Source: Peribacillus acanthi
GTDB taxonomy: Bacteria; Bacillota; Bacilli; Bacillales; DSM-1321
Direction: 5' to 3'
Length of the DNA: 55,607 nucleotides
Assembly (NCBI RefSeq): GCF_003073175.1
Contig: NZ_QBBX01000002.1
Location: 22,521 to 78,127, forward strand
A model generated the notes under the pieces. The model saw only the letters and a program-made list of their open reading frames with translations, did no database searches and was not told where the DNA came from. Positions within the stretch are counted from its first letter, which is position 1. The number at the start of each line of letters is the position of its first letter. Below are positions 44,729 through 51,538 of this stretch, piece by piece. Made by a program: the position numbers and the translations under genes.

Positions 44729-45172
44729 ATGAACATGGAAATGATAGTTGCAGTCAAAGGTGTTATTATTACAAGCGGAAAAGTATTAATATTAAAACGC
44801 TCAGAAGAAGAAGAAATTAGCCCCGGAACATGGGAATTGCCTGGAGGAAAAATGGACTTCGGTGAACAGTTAGAATCAGCTTTAGTTCGTGAAATTAGAG
44901 AAGAAACGTCCTTATATGTTACTGTTGAGAAACTTTTATATGTGTCCACTTTTACTACTAATCCCTGTCGCCAAGTCGTCATTATTTCTTATCTATGTAG
45001 AAGCAAGCATAAGGATGTAGTTCTATCATTTGAACATTGTGACTATAAATGGGCATCTAAAAGTGAGTTAAGTGAGCTTTTACCTCCAGGAATACTCCAA
45101 GATTTTAAGAAAAATCATGTTTTTTCTTTAGATGAATTGGAAATCACGAATCCAAACGTAATACAAATTTAA
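44729..45172 (+). CDS. Nudix hydrolase
   Basis: A 147-residue phosphohydrolase. The Nudix box is complete: GKMDFGEQLESALVREIREE (pattern Gx5Ex7REUxEE), followed by TSL. The preceding WELPGG and the early strand VKGVIITSGKVLILKRSEEE are typical. Possible substrates are nucleoside diphosphate derivatives, including oxidised nucleotides; the sequence does not decide. AGGAAGG precedes the ATG. It may be cotranscribed with the small gene 22 bases downstream. Confidence 0.9.
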   Translation: MNMEMIVAVKGVIITSGKVLILKRSEEEEISPGTWELPGGKMDFGEQLESALVREIREETSLYVTVEKLLYVSTFTTNPCRQVVIISYLCRSKHKDVVLSFEHCDYKWASKSELSELLPPGILQDFKKNHVFSLDELEITNPNVIQI

Positions 45173-45194
45173 ATAAAATGGGGGGAAATAAAAG

Positions 45195-45452
45195 ATGTTT
45201 ATCTACAAATTGATTGAAACGGAATACAATTTTGATCAAGGTATGGCAAGCTATAGTAGTGAATTTTTATGTTTATATCATTCTGAAAAATACTCTGACG
45301 CAGAGTTTTCACAACAATGTAAAGCAGCCCTGAATGAATTGACATTAGAAAATAATACACATTCAAAAGAACTTGTGGTTAAAAAATTAATGGAATTGTT
45401 TGGGTATAAAATTTTTGAAACAGCAGCAAGTTACGAACTTGAATTAGTATAA
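45195..45452 (+). CDS. hypothetical protein, 85 residues
   Basis: A compact, probably cytoplasmic alpha/beta protein. It has a short beta start (MFIYKLIETEY), a Cys in FLCLYHSEKYSD, and a helical second half (QQCKAALNELTLEN, ELVVKKLMELFGYKIFE). It starts after GGGGGGAAATAAAAG, a good ribosome site, 22 bases after the Nudix stop, so an operon with it is likely. I do not recognise the family. Confidence 0.6.
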   Translation: MFIYKLIETEYNFDQGMASYSSEFLCLYHSEKYSDAEFSQQCKAALNELTLENNTHSKELVVKKLMELFGYKIFETAASYELELV

Positions 45453-45563
45453 TACTAAAAATATTACGATTCAGGTTTTCCTTTGATAAATATTGTGAAT
45501 AATAGATTAAGATAATTTCAATCTTTTTATCTAATAATTCTTACGAGAATGGAGCTATAGACT

Positions 45564-46697
45564 ATGGACAAGCAATCGTACTTTTATCAATTTTTAGAAC
45601 CAATTTCAAGGGAATTAGCTTTAGTTGCACGTGAACTTGAAATTAGTATTTTTACTAGCCCGCGTACGATGCTTACTCATGCCAGAGTTTTTGTTGAAAC
45701 GATTCTGCAGAAGGTGATTCAAGCAGAAAAAATACAGGAAGAACCTCGTACCAATTTAAAAGAGCGACTAGATTTGCTTAATGATAATGGATATTTAATC
45801 CCTGAAATAAAAGACGCTCTTCATCATGTTCGTCAAATCGGCAATCAAGCTGCCCATGATGCAAGGAAATTCCGCTATTCAGAGGCTCTTCTCTCATGGG
45901 AATCACTTTATAAAATTGTAAAATGGTATGTAGAGGTATATGGACCAGTCACTGTTTCGGTTCCTGACTATCAAGACCCAACTCCACGTTCGGAACAGAG
46001 CTACGATATATCGGAACTTGAGGTACGGCTAAAGTCGATGGAGGAGTTACTTTCCAAATCTTTTCAACAGATTGTCGGAGAGTCTGCACAAATGGAAGTG
46101 GCAGCTACTACAGCTACTGCAACGGTTGAAACACCGATGGAGCCTGTTGTAGTTCCAGGTTTTACTACTATTCGGACACTTTCATATAAAAACCAAAAAC
46201 TTCAGGTTCCACACTTCCTTCGTGACGCATTTCTATTGCCACAACGATTTGAAAGATCAGAGACATTTTTGATCAGGTTAGGTGCTGAGCAGCAGGCTCG
46301 GATTATGAGCGAATTGCCGAGTAACTTGGAGGGTCTCCACAATCATGTGAAGCGTTACAGTAACAAAAATGACGAAACCTTCTTTGAAGAATTAAAGATG
46401 TTCATTCAGGAAGAGAAAGAAAGAAGGCAAATTTACATTGAACGACCTGGTGAACTTTTCTTATTTTATAAGTCTGATTATATTGTTGTGACTCAGGAAC
46501 TGTCACAGTTACCTCTAACTTGCGACGAATTTACAGGAATTCCGAGTCTAATTAGACAATTGAATGATGATCAGATTGAAACAGTCGGACAGTTGCCTAA
46601 AGAACTTGTAATTCTAGCAAAATATGAGAATGTTGGTATTGGTACTGTGGAAAAATTATTTGAACAGCTAAAAGAAAAACAGCAATCGGTCACTTAA
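45564..46697 (+). CDS. DUF4145 (HEPN-like) protein with C-terminal helix-hairpin-helix
   Basis: A 377-residue protein. Residues 5-125 are a DUF4145/HEPN-like helical domain with VRQIGNQAAHD, the RxxGNxxAH motif also seen at the N-terminus of type I restriction HsdR proteins and in some toxins. Residues about 130-195 are a low-complexity linker (Thr/Ala/Val). Residues about 315-370 (GIPSLIRQLNDDQIETVGQLP then YENVGIGTVEKLFEQL) resemble the helix-hairpin-helix of the RNA polymerase alpha C-terminal domain. GGAGC precedes the ATG. It stands alone, with no restriction genes nearby. Nucleic-acid binding is inferred. Confidence 0.78.
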   Translation: MDKQSYFYQFLEPISRELALVARELEISIFTSPRTMLTHARVFVETILQKVIQAEKIQEEPRTNLKERLDLLNDNGYLIPEIKDALHHVRQIGNQAAHDARKFRYSEALLSWESLYKIVKWYVEVYGPVTVSVPDYQDPTPRSEQSYDISELEVRLKSMEELLSKSFQQIVGESAQMEVAATTATATVETPMEPVVVPGFTTIRTLSYKNQKLQVPHFLRDAFLLPQRFERSETFLIRLGAEQQARIMSELPSNLEGLHNHVKRYSNKNDETFFEELKMFIQEEKERRQIYIERPGELFLFYKSDYIVVTQELSQLPLTCDEFTGIPSLIRQLNDDQIETVGQLPKELVILAKYENVGIGTVEKLFEQLKEKQQSVT

Positions 46698-46767
46698 TGG
46701 TCAATACTAAAATCTATCCGTAGCTTTTTTCTTCAATTCCTATTTCTAATAGGTTTGATTTTCAAAT

Positions 46768-46821
46768 GATATACAAAAAGGCAAACCCTCTAAAACTAGT
46801 GGGTTTGCCTTTTTGTATATC
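46768..46821. terminator. perfect 21-bp bidirectional terminator
   Basis: 46768-46788 is the exact reverse complement of 46801-46821 (GATATACAAAAAGGCAAACC then C), loop of 12 bases. It separates the DUF4145 gene from the convergent CoA-disulfide reductase gene. Confidence 0.93.
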
Positions 46822-46923
46822 AAATCTAAATTTTAATGAAAGTCATTTTAAGAAGAATAAAAATTATAATACTCCCAAAAAACCGAACTTCTTAGCAAAA
46901 ACCTTTATGGAAAATTGAAATTA

Positions 46924-48591
46924 TTAAGTGGTTTTTGCTAATTGTTCTTTTTTCACAACAGAATAAGTCTTCCAACCACCATCGACATTGATTGCTCTGA
47001 ATCCATGTCCTTTTAGAATACGAGTTGCAAGGTATCCTCGTAATCCAACCTGACAGGATAGGTAGATTGGTTTGTCTTTTGGTAATTCTTCTAGACGATC
47101 TCGGATTTCTCCCAGAGGAATGTTGACTGAGCCTTGAATATATCCGTTTTCTCTCTCATGTGGCTCGCGGACATCGATTAAATATCCACCATTATTAATA
47201 ATATCATCGATTTCATTCCATTGAACGGTTTCGATACCTTCTTCTATTATATTGGCTGCAACATAACCAGCCATATTAACCGGATCTTTCGCAGATGAGA
47301 AAGGTGGAGCATATGCAAGTTCAAGCTCAGTTAAATCAAAAATGTTTAATTCTCCTTTAATCGCAGTTGCAATCACATCTATCCGTTTATCGACACCGTC
47401 TACACCGACACCTTGTGCACCAAGAATTTTCCCATTGCTTCCATCAAAAATTAGCTTTAATGCAATCGGGTAGGCTCCTGGATAGTAACCTGCATGAGAA
47501 GCGGGGTGGATATGAACAACTTTGTAGTCCAACCCAAGCTTTTTCAGAGTTTTTTCGTTATTTCCGGTTGTTGCTACGGTTAAGTCAAAAACCTTGGCAA
47601 TGCCTGTGCCGAGTGTACCTTTGTAGGTTTCTTTTTTTCCATAAATGTTATTGGCAACTATGCGACCTTGGCGGTTGGCAGGACCTGCAAGCGGAATCAT
47701 AGCAGGCTGTCTATTCATGTAGTCTGTTACTTCAATCGCATCACCAAGTGCATATATATTTTCATCATTCGTTTGAAGGTATTCATTTACTTGGATACCT
47801 CCGCGTTCACCTACATTTAAACCAGCGTTTAGGGCTAACGTGTTTTCAGGTTTGACACCAATTGACAGGATAATCATATCTGTCGCGATCTCTCTACCAC
47901 TAGAAAGAATGATTTTTTTACCGGAATCACAAAAAGAATGAACTCCGTCTTCTAAGATAAGGGTTACTCCTTTTTCTTTAAGGTGTTGATGGATAATAGC
48001 TGCCATCTCAAAATCTAAAGGAGCCATAACTTGATTTGCCATTTCTACAAGTGTTACGTGAATACCACGTTCAACAAGATTTTCTGCCATTTCTAAACCA
48101 ATGAAACCACCACCAATTACAACGGCTTTTTCTGGTTTTTGGTCGTCCACGTATCCTTTAATCTGATCTGTATCTGGAATGTTACGAAGCATGAATACAT
48201 TTTTTGCTTCAAGCAGACCAGGAATCGGAGGTACAATTGGTTTTGCACCTGGAGATAAGACAATAACATCATAACTTTCTTCATATGTTTCATTCGTCTG
48301 TAGGTTATTGACTGTTATGGTTTTCTTTTCACGATTGATGTTTGTGACCTCACTTAGATTACGGATGTCTAGGTTGAATTTCTTACTCATGCCTTCTACA
48401 GTTTGAACCAATAATTTGTCACGGCTTTTAATTGTTTCCCCAATATAATAAGGAAGTCCACAGTTTGCAAAAGAAATATGTTCTCCTCGTTCGAACATAA
48501 TGATGGTTGAAGATTCATCTAGTCTTCTAAGTCTAGCTGCGGCAGTTGCTCCTCCAGCGACTCCACCTATTACAATAATTTTTTTACTCAA
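46924..48591 (-). CDS. cdr: CoA-disulfide reductase with C-terminal rhodanese domain
   Basis: A 555-residue flavoprotein of the CoADR-RHD type. The FAD motif is IIVIGGVAGGATAAAR and the active cysteine is Cys44 in FANCGLPYYIG. The NAD(P)H motif is AVVIGGGFIGLEMAENL and the C-terminal FAD contact is IYALGDAIEV. The rhodanese domain at about 455-555 has the active loop CQVGLRGYLATRIL. Such enzymes reduce CoA disulfide or CoA-persulfide and polysulfide. TTG start with GGAGAG upstream. The upstream region holds a CsoR/CstR-like site and an FNR-type palindrome. It lies opposite two rhodanese genes, a reactive-sulfur module. Confidence 0.92.
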   Translation of the reverse strand: MSKKIIVIGGVAGGATAAARLRRLDESSTIIMFERGEHISFANCGLPYYIGETIKSRDKLLVQTVEGMSKKFNLDIRNLSEVTNINREKKTITVNNLQTNETYEESYDVIVLSPGAKPIVPPIPGLLEAKNVFMLRNIPDTDQIKGYVDDQKPEKAVVIGGGFIGLEMAENLVERGIHVTLVEMANQVMAPLDFEMAAIIHQHLKEKGVTLILEDGVHSFCDSGKKIILSSGREIATDMIILSIGVKPENTLALNAGLNVGERGGIQVNEYLQTNDENIYALGDAIEVTDYMNRQPAMIPLAGPANRQGRIVANNIYGKKETYKGTLGTGIAKVFDLTVATTGNNEKTLKKLGLDYKVVHIHPASHAGYYPGAYPIALKLIFDGSNGKILGAQGVGVDGVDKRIDVIATAIKGELNIFDLTELELAYAPPFSSAKDPVNMAGYVAANIIEEGIETVQWNEIDDIINNGGYLIDVREPHERENGYIQGSVNIPLGEIRDRLEELPKDKPIYLSCQVGLRGYLATRILKGHGFRAINVDGGWKTYSVVKKEQLAKTT

Positions 48592-48617
48592 ATTGATCTC
48601 TCCTAAACGTAAAATAA

Positions 48618-48633
48618 ATACCCCTATACGTAT
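48618..48633 (-). promoter_or_regulatory. candidate CsoR/CstR-type operator before the CoA-disulfide reductase
   Basis: ATACCCCTATACGTAT resembles one half of the ATACCC-n4-GGGTAT operator seen at 49050. It lies 27 bases upstream of the gene, over the probable -10 and transcription start. A regulator gene is not in the window. Confidence 0.55.
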
Positions 48634-48658
48634 AATTACATTTTTTCGTCGAAAAATA

Positions 48659-48674
48659 TGTGATAATTATCACA
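48659..48674 (-). promoter_or_regulatory. FNR/CRP-type palindrome before the CoA-disulfide reductase
   Basis: TGTGATAATTATCACA is a perfect TGTGA-n6-TCACA palindrome, the consensus of the Bacillus Fnr box. Its centre is about 40-45 bases upstream of the likely start if TATACG (48629-48634) is the -10, the classical activator position. Anaerobic activation is inferred; Rex or another CRP-family protein is an alternative. Confidence 0.65.
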
Positions 48675-49041
48675 ATATGTAAATTTATTTTTCAATCATA
48701 CAAATAATGTTTGTTAATGGTTGTAAATAGTAGGGGATTTAATAACAAACACACGCCTACTTATATAAGTTTTTGTGAAACGTGTATGGGTATATGATAT
48801 AACGCTCAGTATTTATTTCAAGGAAAAAGTTCTATAGGGATTCGGATAAAGTGAAAATATCTAATGCATAGATGAAGACTTCTTAAAGGGTTGGAGGAAA
48901 GACAATATAATACCCTATACCGTTCATTCAAGTAGATGAGTGGAGTTTATTGTTACTACTTCTTATTGACTATACTTTACTTAAATTAAATAAAGCTTGT
49001 AAAAAAATATTGAAGCTCAATCTATAATAGAAACTTTCTTG
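48675..49041. other. divergent intergenic region of the sulfur module
   Basis: AT-rich, no supported gene. Isolated halves of the ATACCC/GGGTAT motif occur near 48788 (TATGGGTATA) and 48909 (AATACCCTATACC), so further regulator binding is possible. Confidence 0.45.
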
Positions 49042-49070
49042 TTGACAAGATACCCATGAGGGTATATTAT
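49042..49070 (+). promoter_or_regulatory. rhodanese promoter with CsoR/CstR-type operator in its spacer
   Basis: A consensus -35 TTGACA (49042-49047), a 17-base spacer and -10 TATTAT (49065-49070). The palindrome ATACCC-ATGA-GGGTAT (49050-49065) fills the spacer. This form, halves ATACCC and GGGTAT around four bases, is the type bound by CsoR-family repressors, including the persulfide sensor CstR. A bound repressor here would block RNA polymerase. Confidence 0.8.
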
Positions 49071-49115
49071 TATCCGTGTAAGAGAGATTAGTTAAATTGT
49101 AAATGAGGTACAAAA

Positions 49116-49475
49116 ATGTTATATATAATGATTCCATTACTTGTTTTTACAGTTGGGTTTCTATATAAAAGATATGTTCCTGTAAGGGGAGTCCCTTGCT
49201 CGGTTTTACCTGATTTAGAATCAACAAAGATTGTAGATGTTAGAGATTATAATCTGTCCTATAACGATCCAATCATCCGAGCAATCAATATTCCAGTTGC
49301 CTACATGAAAAGACATTTTAAAGAAATACCGAATGTGAACATTCATGTTGTAGCATCTGATCATCTTGAGAAAAATATGAGTATTCGATTTTTTCGTAAA
49401 AAAGGCTTTACGGTTATTGGATATACATTAACTGATTGTAAATGTAATCAAGATATTAAAGAAATAACTATTTAA
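49116..49475 (+). CDS. membrane-anchored rhodanese-like protein lacking the catalytic cysteine
   Basis: A 119-residue protein: membrane segment at about 2-18, then a rhodanese fold recognisable from KIVDVRDYN, AINIPVAYMKRHF, HVVASDHLEKNMSIRFFRKKGF. The active-site loop, which should be CxxGxR, reads ASDHLEK, so sulfur transfer through that residue is not possible. Cysteines remain at PCSV (residue about 28) and CKC near the C-terminus. AATGAGG precedes the ATG. First gene after the CstR-like promoter, 29 bases before a canonical rhodanese; perhaps a docking or sensing partner. Confidence 0.78.
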   Translation: MLYIMIPLLVFTVGFLYKRYVPVRGVPCSVLPDLESTKIVDVRDYNLSYNDPIIRAINIPVAYMKRHFKEIPNVNIHVVASDHLEKNMSIRFFRKKGFTVIGYTLTDCKCNQDIKEITI

Positions 49476-49504
49476 TAATAATAAAAATTCACAAGGGGGA
49501 AAAG

Positions 49505-49804
49505 ATGATGAAGGAATTAACAGCAAAAGAAGTGGAAGCATTAGTAAATGAAGGTAAAGCGATCGATATCATTGATGTAAGAGAAGTGGATGAAGTGGCT
49601 GCTGGTAAAATCCCTGGTGCAGTAAATATTCCTTTAATTTTAGTTGAGTTTCGTATGCATGAGTTAGATAAATCTAAAGAGTATATAATGGTATGTCGTT
49701 CTGGAGGAAGAAGCGGCCGTGCTTCACAATTCTTAGAAAGCCAAGGTTTTAAGGTAATTAATATGGCTGGCGGAATGTTAAATTGGGAAGGAAAAGTGGA
49801 ATAA
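49505..49804 (+). CDS. single-domain rhodanese (sulfurtransferase)
   Basis: A 99-residue sulfurtransferase with the full family pattern: IDIIDVREVDEVAAGKIPGAVNIPL, active loop CRSGGRS (Cys at about residue 64), SGRASQFLESQGFKVINMAGGMLNWEG. It moves sulfane sulfur between small thiols. The gene begins ATG-ATG after AAGGGGG. Second gene of the CstR-like-controlled operon, facing the CoA-disulfide reductase. A hairpin follows. Confidence 0.92.
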   Translation: MMKELTAKEVEALVNEGKAIDIIDVREVDEVAAGKIPGAVNIPLILVEFRMHELDKSKEYIMVCRSGGRSGRASQFLESQGFKVINMAGGMLNWEGKVE

Positions 49805-49840
49805 CATATAAGGTCAAGGAAATGAAATAAGTAACCGTTT

Positions 49841-49871
49841 AACCTTCATTCAGGAATGAGTGGAGGTTTTT
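49841..49871 (+). terminator. terminator of the rhodanese operon
   Basis: AACCTTCATTC (49841-49851) pairs with GAGTGGAGGTT (49858-49868) with two G-U pairs, then five T. Confidence 0.85.
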
Positions 49872-49962
49872 AGATTTTGTAAAACCATGTAACTCAAAAG
49901 AATAATTTTACATTAATTAGGGATATTAAATGTGTAAATTGGTACGAAAGGAGAAATATGAT

Positions 49963-50151
49963 ATGAATCAATCATTAACAGAGCTAGAACTACAGCACTT
50001 AAGGAAAACTATCGGTGGACATGGAAACATCGTGACAAAACTAGAGTCTTATGCAGAGCAATGCACAGATCCTGAATTAAAAGCAATGCTGCAACGAGAT
50101 GCCCAATCGGCAAGGCAAGCACAACAGCAATTAATGACATTTTTAGGGTAA
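49963..50151 (+). CDS. small CotF-like spore coat protein
   Basis: A 62-residue helical protein from ATG 49963, nine bases after AAGGAG; the frame is open further upstream without a better site. The helical pair (LTELELQHLRKTIGGHGNIVTKL and AMLQRDAQSARQAQQQLM, each shorter than 24) resembles the N-terminal part of coat F-family proteins. Next to it is a second, more typical CotF-type gene, so it is probably a spore coat component made late in the mother cell. No SigK promoter was clear. Confidence 0.72.
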   Translation: MNQSLTELELQHLRKTIGGHGNIVTKLESYAEQCTDPELKAMLQRDAQSARQAQQQLMTFLG

Positions 50152-50164
50152 GGGGGGAAAGAAG

Positions 50165-50419
50165 ATGTTACAGGATAAAGATATGGTGAATGATTATTTA
50201 GCTGGCATTAATGCTAGCTTAACTGGCTACGCTGGTATTATTAGTGAATGTAATAATTCAGACCTAAGACAAACATATATTCAGCTACGTAACCAAGATG
50301 AAGCTCGCCAAAGAATTTTATACAATTATGCACTTCAAAAGGGCTATTATAAGCCAGCTGCAACTGCTACACCAGAGCAAGTCCAACAGCTTAAGTCACA
50401 ACTGTCTGCTAATCAGTAA
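50165..50419 (+). CDS. CotF-family spore coat protein
   Basis: An 84-residue protein covering a coat F domain: LQDKDMVNDYLAGINASLTGY, AGIISECNNSDLRQTYIQL and the conserved DEARQRILYNYALQKGYYKPA. Coat F domains assemble in the spore coat. GGGGGG before the ATG, 13 bases after the preceding gene, so they form an operon. Terminator downstream. Confidence 0.87.
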   Translation: MLQDKDMVNDYLAGINASLTGYAGIISECNNSDLRQTYIQLRNQDEARQRILYNYALQKGYYKPAATATPEQVQQLKSQLSANQ

Positions 50420-50435
50420 TATTATAAATATTTAT

Positions 50436-50472
50436 AGACCTTCATTCTATCAACGAATGGAGGTCTTTTTTT
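50436..50472 (+). terminator. terminator of the coat-protein operon
   Basis: AGACCTTCATTC (50436-50447) pairs with GAATGGAGGTCT (50455-50466, one G-U), then seven T. It isolates the hyp operon that follows. Confidence 0.92.
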
Positions 50473-50523
50473 AGTTGAACCAATCATAAAATTTAAAAAG
50501 AAGTATATCGGTAGGTGTTCTAC

Positions 50524-50889
50524 ATGCATGAAATGTCCCTAATGGCGGAAATTCTTCAATTAATAGGTGAAGACGCTAAATCAAAAGGCATAATTTATGT
50601 AAAAAAAATTGAAGTAATAGTCGGAGATCTGTCTAACGTTTTGCCCGACGCATTAGAGTTGGCGTTTACTTATTTTAAAATAAAGAAGCAGGACCTCATC
50701 GACCAAAATACAGAATTACAAATTATACGTGAAGTGTCGAAAGCGAAATGTACAAACTGTCATCTTGTATTCACACCGGATTATCGGATTGCTCTCTGTC
50801 CAAAATGCGGACTACCGATATGTGAACTCATTTCTGGAGAAAACTTTAGGGTCGAATCTTATGAAGGAAGTGATGTAATTGAAAGTTAA
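50524..50889 (+). CDS. hypA: hydrogenase nickel chaperone HypA
   Basis: Delivers nickel to the large subunit of NiFe-hydrogenase together with HypB. The start MHEMSLMAEIL at 50524 gives the essential N-terminal Met-His-Glu nickel site; the open frame begins earlier at GTG 50515, but that would bury the site. The zinc-ribbon cysteines are KCTNCHLVF and CPKCGLP. The 121-residue length is normal. GGTAGGTG precedes. First gene of hypABFCDE, overlapping hypB by 11 bases. Confidence 0.93.
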   Translation: MHEMSLMAEILQLIGEDAKSKGIIYVKKIEVIVGDLSNVLPDALELAFTYFKIKKQDLIDQNTELQIIREVSKAKCTNCHLVFTPDYRIALCPKCGLPICELISGENFRVESYEGSDVIES

Positions 50890-51538
50890 GCTTCGGGAAG
50901 ATGTGCTTAAGGATCTCAATAAGACTGCTCAAATTAATCGAAGGATTTTTCAAGATAAAAAGACTCTCGTTATTAACTTAATGAGTTCGCCGGGTGCTGG
51001 AAAAACAACCTTGCTTGAAGAAACAGTTAAATTGTTAGCGGATGATTTAACCATTGCTGTTATTGAAGGGGATTTGGCGACAGAGCGTGATGCAGAGCGA
51101 TTGCGTTCCCTTGGCATTAAAACTGTCCAAATTAATACGGTTGGAGGTTGTCATCTTGATGCCAGGATGATTGAAAAAACATTACCAGAATTTGAACTAG
51201 AAAAAATTGATATTCTTTTTATCGAGAACATTGGGAATCTTGTATGTCCCTCAGGTTACGATTTAGGTCAGGATTATAAGGTGGTAGTCTTAAGTGTCCC
51301 AGAAGGCAATGATAAGATTCCAAAATATCCGGTCATGTTTCGAAGAACTGATATGACAATCATCAATAAAATTGACCTCCTGCCATACGTTTCATTCAAT
51401 ATTGCTGATGCAAAAAAAGATTTGTTTGAAATTAATCCTAAAGCACAATTTAAAACGCTATCCGCAAAGACGGGGACAGGGATGGTTGATTGGATCTCTT
51501 GGATAAAGGATGCGTACCAACAATGTATACAGCGTTAA
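50879..51538 (+). CDS. hypB: hydrogenase maturation GTPase HypB
   Basis: A 219-residue GTPase for nickel insertion. P-loop SPGAGKTTLL, then IEGDLATERDAERL with the metal-site region GGCHLDARMIEKTL and the switch/G4 INKIDLLPY. There is no histidine-rich N-terminus, so nickel storage is unlikely. TTG start at 50879, within the end of hypA, with AGGAAGTG upstream; the end overlaps hypF. Confidence 0.94.
   Translation: MKVKLREDVLKDLNKTAQINRRIFQDKKTLVINLMSSPGAGKTTLLEETVKLLADDLTIAVIEGDLATERDAERLRSLGIKTVQINTVGGCHLDARMIEKTLPEFELEKIDILFIENIGNLVCPSGYDLGQDYKVVVLSVPEGNDKIPKYPVMFRRTDMTIINKIDLLPYVSFNIADAKKDLFEINPKAQFKTLSAKTGTGMVDWISWIKDAYQQCIQR

Noticed and set aside
48780-48800. Second complete CstR operator
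   Set aside because: Only one half (GGGTAT) is present; the facing half does not match.
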